Origin: Actinomycetes bacterium
GTDB taxonomy: Bacteria; Actinomycetota; Actinomycetes; Actinomycetales; Microbacteriaceae
Assembly (NCBI GenBank): GCA_023431405.1
Contig: JAEYVZ010000006.1
Location: 81,611 to 145,610, forward strand
Direction: 5' to 3'
Length of the DNA: 64,000 nt
Within the stretch, counting starts at the first letter, position 1, and every line of letters begins with the position of its first letter. The position numbers were made by a program, and so were the translations under genes. Positions 60,462-64,000 of this stretch are shown one piece after another. The notes beneath the pieces were generated by a model. That model had not been told where the DNA came from, made no database searches, and saw only the letters and a list, made by a program, of their open reading frames with translations.

Positions 60462-61277
60462 TCAGCGGGCGGCGAGCGCCGCCTGGTACAGGTCGCGTGC
60501 GCGGCGGCCCGTGTGCGCGGCGACCTCGGCCGCCGCGTCTTTCAGACGGATGCCGTCGGCCACGAGCGCCAGCACCTGCGCGACCGCGTCGGCCTCGGTG
60601 ACCTCGCGCGCGGCGGCCCCTCCGACGACGACGACGATCTCGCCGCGCACGCCCTCCGCCGCCCACGAGGCGAGGTCGGCGAGAGGCCCGCGCACCACCT
60701 CTTCATGCAGCTTCGTGAGCTCGCGACACACGGCAGCCGGCCGGTCGGCGCCGAACGCGCCGCACATGTCGTCGAGAGTGGCGGTCAACCGCGACGGCCC
60801 CTCGAAGAACACCATGGTCCGAGGCTCCGACGCGAGTGCCGCCAGGGCGCCGCGGCGCTCGCCGGCCTTGCGCGGCAGGAACCCCTCGAAGGTGAAGCGA
60901 TCGGTGGGAAGCCCGGCGACCGCGAGGGCGGTGACCACCGCGGAAGGTCCGGGCAGAGCCGTGACCTCCACCCCCTGCGCGACCGCCTCCGCGACGAGGC
61001 CGTATCCGGGATCGCTCACGGTCGGCATCCCGGCGTCGCTCAGCACGAGGAGGTCTTCGCTGCGGGCGCGTTCCACGAGCTCGGCGGCGCGCTGCTTCTC
61101 GTTGTGATCGTGCAGGGCGACGAGCTTCGGGCGGTTGGCGACGCCCAGCGCCTGCAGCAGCCGCTGTGTCGTCCGGGTGTCCTCCGCGGCGATGACCGTC
61201 GCGGTCTCCAGCGCGCTGACCAGCCGGGCGGAGGCGTCCTGGAGGTTGCCGATGGGCGTCGCCGCGAGGATGATCAC
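60462..61277 (-). CDS. rsmI: 16S rRNA 2'-O-methyltransferase (C1402)
   Basis: Methylates the ribose of C1402 in 16S rRNA. The 271-residue product has the N-terminal LAATPIGNLQDASARLVSAL, AAEDTRTTQRLL, the SAM-site SDAGMPTVSDPGYGLV, ALPGPSAVVTALAVAGLPTDRFTFEGFLPRK, and FFEGPSRL, all diagnostic of RsmI. GTG 61277 is separated from the divergent mannosyltransferase start by only 23 bp and follows TATGCT by 6 nt, so it is probably leaderless. The rsmI-pmt pair is conserved in actinobacteria. Confidence 0.96.
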   Translation of the reverse strand: MIILAATPIGNLQDASARLVSALETATVIAAEDTRTTQRLLQALGVANRPKLVALHDHNEKQRAAELVERARSEDLLVLSDAGMPTVSDPGYGLVAEAVAQGVEVTALPGPSAVVTALAVAGLPTDRFTFEGFLPRKAGERRGALAALASEPRTMVFFEGPSRLTATLDDMCGAFGADRPAAVCRELTKLHEEVVRGPLADLASWAAEGVRGEIVVVVGGAAAREVTEADAVAQVLALVADGIRLKDAAAEVAAHTGRRARDLYQAALAAR

Positions 61278-61283
61278 CGCCCC

Positions 61284-61293
61284 AGCATAGGCT
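61284..61293. promoter_or_regulatory. Overlapping divergent -10 boxes of rsmI and pmt
   Basis: AGCATAGGCT reads TATGCT on the minus strand (61289-61284, 6 nt before rsmI GTG 61277) and TAGGCT on the plus strand (61288-61293, 7 nt before pmt GTG 61301). The two boxes share the central TA. Confidence 0.5.
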
Positions 61294-61300
61294 TGTGCGC

Positions 61301-62881
61301 GTGACGAAGACGGTCGAGCCCCTCCTGCCCGCCCCGCTCCCGTCGTTCTACGACCGGTGGCGCTCCCGGCTGGCATCCGAACCTCGCCTGCGCCGCCTGT
61401 ACGGGTGGATCGTTCCGCTCGCCGTCACCGTTCTCGCGGCCGTGCTCCGCCTGTGGAACCTCGGCCATCCGCACGAACTGGTCTTCGACGAGACGTACTA
61501 CGTCAAAGACGCGTGGTCGCAGTGGAACCTCGGGTACGCCGCGACCTGGCCGGATGACGCCAATGAGCGCTTCGCCGCGGGTGAGACCGACATCTTCAGC
61601 ACCGATCCGAGCTTCGTCGTGCATCCCCCTCTGGGGAAGCTGCTGATCGGTCTGGGGATGTGGCTGTTCGGCCCGGAATCGTCGTTCGGGTGGCGCATCG
61701 CGGCGGCGCTGTTCGGCACGGCGTGCGTGCTCGTGCTCTACCTCCTCGCTCGAAGCCTCACCGGCTCGATCGTGTTCGCCGGTATCACCGGCTTCCTCCT
61801 CGCCATCTCGGGCCTGGGCATCGTCATGAGTCGTGTCTCGCTGCTCGACGTGTTCCTCACCTTCTTCGTGCTGCTGGCCTTCTGGTTCGTGGTACTCGAT
61901 CGCCGGCGCCACCTCGAACGCCTGACCGACAGGTTCCTCGCGCGGTCCACGGGGTCGGCGTGGGGCCCCGTGCTGTGGAACCGTCCGTGGGTCGTCGCCG
62001 CCGGCGCCGCCGCAGGTGCCGCCACGGCCGTCAAGTGGTCGGGTGTGTGGGTGCTCGCGGCGATCGGGATCTACCTGGTCGTCACGGATGCCTTGGAGCG
62101 TCACCGGCTCGGGATCGCCTTCTGGCCGCTCGATGCCCTGCGCCAAGGGGTCGCGTCGTTCGTGCTGCTGGTGCCGGTCGCCTTCGCGGTGTACCTCGCG
62201 TCGTGGACGGGGTGGCTCGTGACAGACGGCGGGTACGACCGGCACGCCGCCGATGCCGCCCCGGCGACGGGGCTGTTCGGGTGGGTCCCGCTGGCCCTGC
62301 AGAGCCTGTGGAAGTATCACCAGACGATCTACGGCTCGATGACCAACATCACCGCCGATCATCCGTACGAGAGCCCCGCCTGGCAGTGGCCGCTTCTCGT
62401 ACGCCCGACGTCGATGTACGCGAACGCGACCGTCGACGGGCAGGACGGCTGCGCGGGTGGGGCGAACGGATGCCTCGAAGTGCTCTACAGCATGCCGAAC
62501 CCGCTCGTCTGGTACGCGAGCATCGCCGCTGCGGGCTATCTCGTGTACCGCTTCATCGTGGCCCGCGACTGGCGTCATGCGGTCGTGCTGGTGGGCATCG
62601 CCTCGGCATGGGTCCCCTGGCTTCTCTTCTCCCGCACGGTCTTCCAGTTCTACACGGTGCTCATGGAGCCGTTCCTCCTCCTCGCTCTCGTCTTCGCGCT
62701 GCGCGCGCTCCTCGGCGGTGCCGCAGCCTCGCCGCAGCGCCGGCTCGTCGGGGAGCGCGTCGTGATCGTGTTCCTCGTGGTCGTGGTGGCCCTCGCCGCG
62801 TTCTGGTACCCGCTGTGGTCGGCGGTACAGGTGCCGTACGAGTTCTATCGCCTGCACAGCTGGCTCGTGACCTGGGTGTGA
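61301..62881 (+). CDS. pmt: Dolichyl-phosphate-mannose-type protein O-mannosyltransferase
   Basis: A 526-residue polytopic membrane glycosyltransferase (GT39) that transfers mannose from polyprenyl-phosphate-mannose to Ser/Thr of exported proteins. The first extracytoplasmic loop has the catalytic acidic pair D63-E64 in LVFDETYYVKDAW, followed by VVHPPLGKLLIGLG, and about ten helices follow. It resembles Rv1002c, which also neighbours rsmI. GTG 61301 was preferred because it stands 7 nt after TAGGCT; in-frame GTG 61295 is the alternative. The Thr-rich exported lipoproteins in this window are possible substrates (inference). Confidence 0.93.
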   Translation: MTKTVEPLLPAPLPSFYDRWRSRLASEPRLRRLYGWIVPLAVTVLAAVLRLWNLGHPHELVFDETYYVKDAWSQWNLGYAATWPDDANERFAAGETDIFSTDPSFVVHPPLGKLLIGLGMWLFGPESSFGWRIAAALFGTACVLVLYLLARSLTGSIVFAGITGFLLAISGLGIVMSRVSLLDVFLTFFVLLAFWFVVLDRRRHLERLTDRFLARSTGSAWGPVLWNRPWVVAAGAAAGAATAVKWSGVWVLAAIGIYLVVTDALERHRLGIAFWPLDALRQGVASFVLLVPVAFAVYLASWTGWLVTDGGYDRHAADAAPATGLFGWVPLALQSLWKYHQTIYGSMTNITADHPYESPAWQWPLLVRPTSMYANATVDGQDGCAGGANGCLEVLYSMPNPLVWYASIAAAGYLVYRFIVARDWRHAVVLVGIASAWVPWLLFSRTVFQFYTVLMEPFLLLALVFALRALLGGAAASPQRRLVGERVVIVFLVVVVALAAFWYPLWSAVQVPYEFYRLHSWLVTWV

Positions 62882-62908
62882 CCGAGGCTCGCGGTGATCT
62901 CCCGGGGT

Positions 62909-62932
62909 GGGGCGGTCGTCGCCCCTTAGGCT
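62909..62932 (+). promoter_or_regulatory. Hairpin followed by -10 box TAGGCT
   Basis: GGGGCG-GTCGT-CGCCCC (62909-62925) followed by TT may end pmt transcription. TAGGCT (62927-62932) then stands 7 nt before the GTG at 62940 and probably starts the kinase transcript. Confidence 0.45.
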
Positions 62933-62939
62933 GTTGCTC

Positions 62940-63044
62940 GTGTTCACGTACCAGGTCGCGAACGGGCTCCGAGCGCGCAGCTGCGCGCGCGGGCCGGCAC
63001 GTCGCGCGTCCGTGGCACCTCGCGCCCGGTCGGAGGTGCGCTGA
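62940..63044 (+). CDS. 34-codon leaderless upstream ORF before the kinase
   Basis: GTG 62940 lies 7 nt after TAGGCT, the same geometry as the leaderless genes nearby. The reading encodes 34 residues starting MFTYQVANGL and then turning very rich in Arg and Ala with one Cys (C15). Its TGA (63042-63044) overlaps the kinase ATG by 1 nt (TGATG), so translating it would deliver ribosomes to the kinase start. A 16-bp palindrome GCGCGCAGCTGCGCGC (62973-62988) lies inside it. It may be a regulatory leader peptide or just a 5' leader with an open frame. Confidence 0.4.
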   Translation: MFTYQVANGLRARSCARGPARRASVAPRARSEVR

Positions 63045-64000
63045 TGGCGAGCAGGCTGCCCTCCGCTCCGCCGGTGCTCGGCGGGTTCACCTACGTCCGG
63101 CCCCTCGGCACCGGCGGCTTCGCCGACGTGTTCCTGTTCGAACAGGACCTCCCGCGCCGTCCGGTCGCGGTGAAGGTGCTGCTGAAGGACATCGTGGACG
63201 AAGGCCTGCTGCGCATGTTCAATGCGGAGGCCGACGTGATGGCGCGACTGAGCGCGCATCCGTCGATCCTCACCGTGTATGAGGCGAGCATCTCGGCCGA
63301 CGGACGCCCGTATCTGGTCATGGAGTACTGCCCGACATCGCTGACCACGCGCTACCGTCGCGAACAGATGCCGGTGACCGAGGTTCTCCAGATCGGCATC
63401 AAGATCGCCTCGGCGCTGGAGACCGCGCATCGCTCGGGTCTCCTCCACCGCGACATCAAGCCGTCGAACATCCTCATCACCGCCTTCGGCGCTCCCGTCC
63501 TGAGCGATTTCGGCATCGCCGCGGCGGTCAGCGGCCGGACAGGCCCCGACGAGGTGTTCGCCATGTCCGTGCCCTGGAGCGCGCCGGAGATCGTCGACGA
63601 GCGCATTCCGGGCTCCATCGCCGCCGAAGTGTGGAGCCTCGGCGCCACGGTGTACTCGCTGCTGGCCGGGCGCAGCCCCTTCGAGAAGGCCGGGAGCGGG
63701 CAGAACACGCGAGAGCATCTGAAGTCGCGCATCCGTCGCGCCGTCTACACCCCGGTCGGCCGACCCGACGTCTCGCCACGGCTCGAGGCGACCCTCGCGC
63801 GGGCGATGGCACGCAACCCCGAGGCCCGCCACGCGTCGGCTGCCGAGTTCGCCTATGAGCTGCAGCTCGTGCAGCACGAGGCCGGCATCCCGCACACGCC
63901 GCTCGACATCGCCGTCGACGAGTGGGCCACGGCCGGTCCGGTCATCGACTTCAGCGACGACCGCGCCCGCGGCCCCGTGCGCGCCCGCGTCGAGTATGCG
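63044..64000 (+). CDS. Serine/threonine protein kinase, C-terminus beyond window
   Basis: 319 residues are present. A Hanks-type kinase domain (about 14-275) has the glycine loop LGTGGFADVF (21-30), lysine K44 in VAVKVLL, catalytic HRDIKPSN (135-142), DFG at 155-157, and SVPWSAPEIV in place of the usual TPxYxAPE. The rest, including any transmembrane helix or sensor domain, is cut off. ATG 63044 has GGAGG 7 nt upstream and overlaps the stop of a 34-codon upstream ORF. The signal and targets are unknown. Confidence 0.93.
   Translation, partial: MASRLPSAPPVLGGFTYVRPLGTGGFADVFLFEQDLPRRPVAVKVLLKDIVDEGLLRMFNAEADVMARLSAHPSILTVYEASISADGRPYLVMEYCPTSLTTRYRREQMPVTEVLQIGIKIASALETAHRSGLLHRDIKPSNILITAFGAPVLSDFGIAAAVSGRTGPDEVFAMSVPWSAPEIVDERIPGSIAAEVWSLGATVYSLLAGRSPFEKAGSGQNTREHLKSRIRRAVYTPVGRPDVSPRLEATLARAMARNPEARHASAAEFAYELQLVQHEAGIPHTPLDIAVDEWATAGPVIDFSDDRARGPVRARVEYA

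Noticed and set aside
61274..63895. Minus-strand open frame of 873 codons opposite pmt and the kinase
   Set aside because: Low-complexity charged translation with no family resemblance, opposite intact pmt and kinase genes.

Overview
The window is high-GC (about 70% by eye), densely packed chromosomal DNA from an actinobacterium, most likely Microbacteriaceae and probably Microbacterium or a close relative. The clues are frequent GTG starts, many 4-nt GTGA/ATGA gene overlaps, many apparently leaderless promoters (TAnnnT 6-7 nt before a start codon), a complete coproporphyrin-dependent haem pathway, and gene orders typical of the group (rplY-pth-mfd, tRNA-Gln-glmU-prs, rsmI next to a protein O-mannosyltransferase). 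I see no rRNA, CRISPR, phage, insertion sequence or plasmid feature. No gap between genes exceeds about 200 bp.

Layout. 1-6.8 kb: a DUF1648 membrane protein fragment, hisS, mazG and nhaA on the minus strand, then ppc and a hexapeptide-repeat protein that resembles gamma-carbonic anhydrase but lacks its zinc ligands. 7.0-14.8 kb: gdhA with an amino-acid permease, then the genome-maintenance and translation group rplY-pth-mfd. 15-20.7 kb: a 40-residue membrane protein, a degenerate gluconokinase paralog divergent from a canonical gntK, gnd, a VanZ-like protein and an OmpR-type two-component system. 20.7-23.6 kb: a three-gene flavin electron-transfer cassette (RnfD/reductase fusion, apbE, FMN-binding lipoprotein). 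23.7-29 kb: a P2-type cation ATPase, prs, glmU and tRNA-Gln(UUG). 29-32.7 kb: a modular secreted GH53 galactanase. 32.9-39.6 kb: a MarR regulator, an ABC-F ATPase, an Eis-like acetyltransferase, ispE, an aldo-keto reductase and rsmA. 39.6-50.6 kb: all nine enzymes from glutamyl-tRNA to haem b (hemL, hemB, hemD, hemC, cpfC, chdC, cgoX, hemE, and divergent hemA), with a LacI-family gene overlapping the end of hemA. 50.6-53.1 kb: tatD and metG. 53.1-60.4 kb: a galactan-uptake locus with a LacI regulator, GH42 beta-galactosidase and a sugar ABC transporter without its ATPase. 60.4-64 kb: rsmI, protein O-mannosyltransferase, a 34-codon upstream ORF and a Ser/Thr kinase cut by the window edge.

The clearest physiological story is galactan use. 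The secreted GH53 enzyme at 29-32.7 kb and the GH42/transporter locus at 54-60 kb lie 21 kb apart but carry the same pair of palindromic operators around TGTGACCGGTCACA. One operator in each pair is embedded in a 25-bp element shared at 23 of 25 positions and in the same orientation to its gene. This predicts one LacI-type repressor (53.1-54.2 kb) controlling extracellular cleavage, import and intracellular hydrolysis, the logic of the Bacillus gan system.

Other points worth attention are the flavinylation cassette, hemE with no canonical start codon where its conserved N-terminus begins, glmU starting 1 nt after the tRNA-Gln 3' end, leaderless promoters on both sides of a 23-bp intergenic region, and two convergent gene pairs whose stop codons build the two arms of one palindrome.
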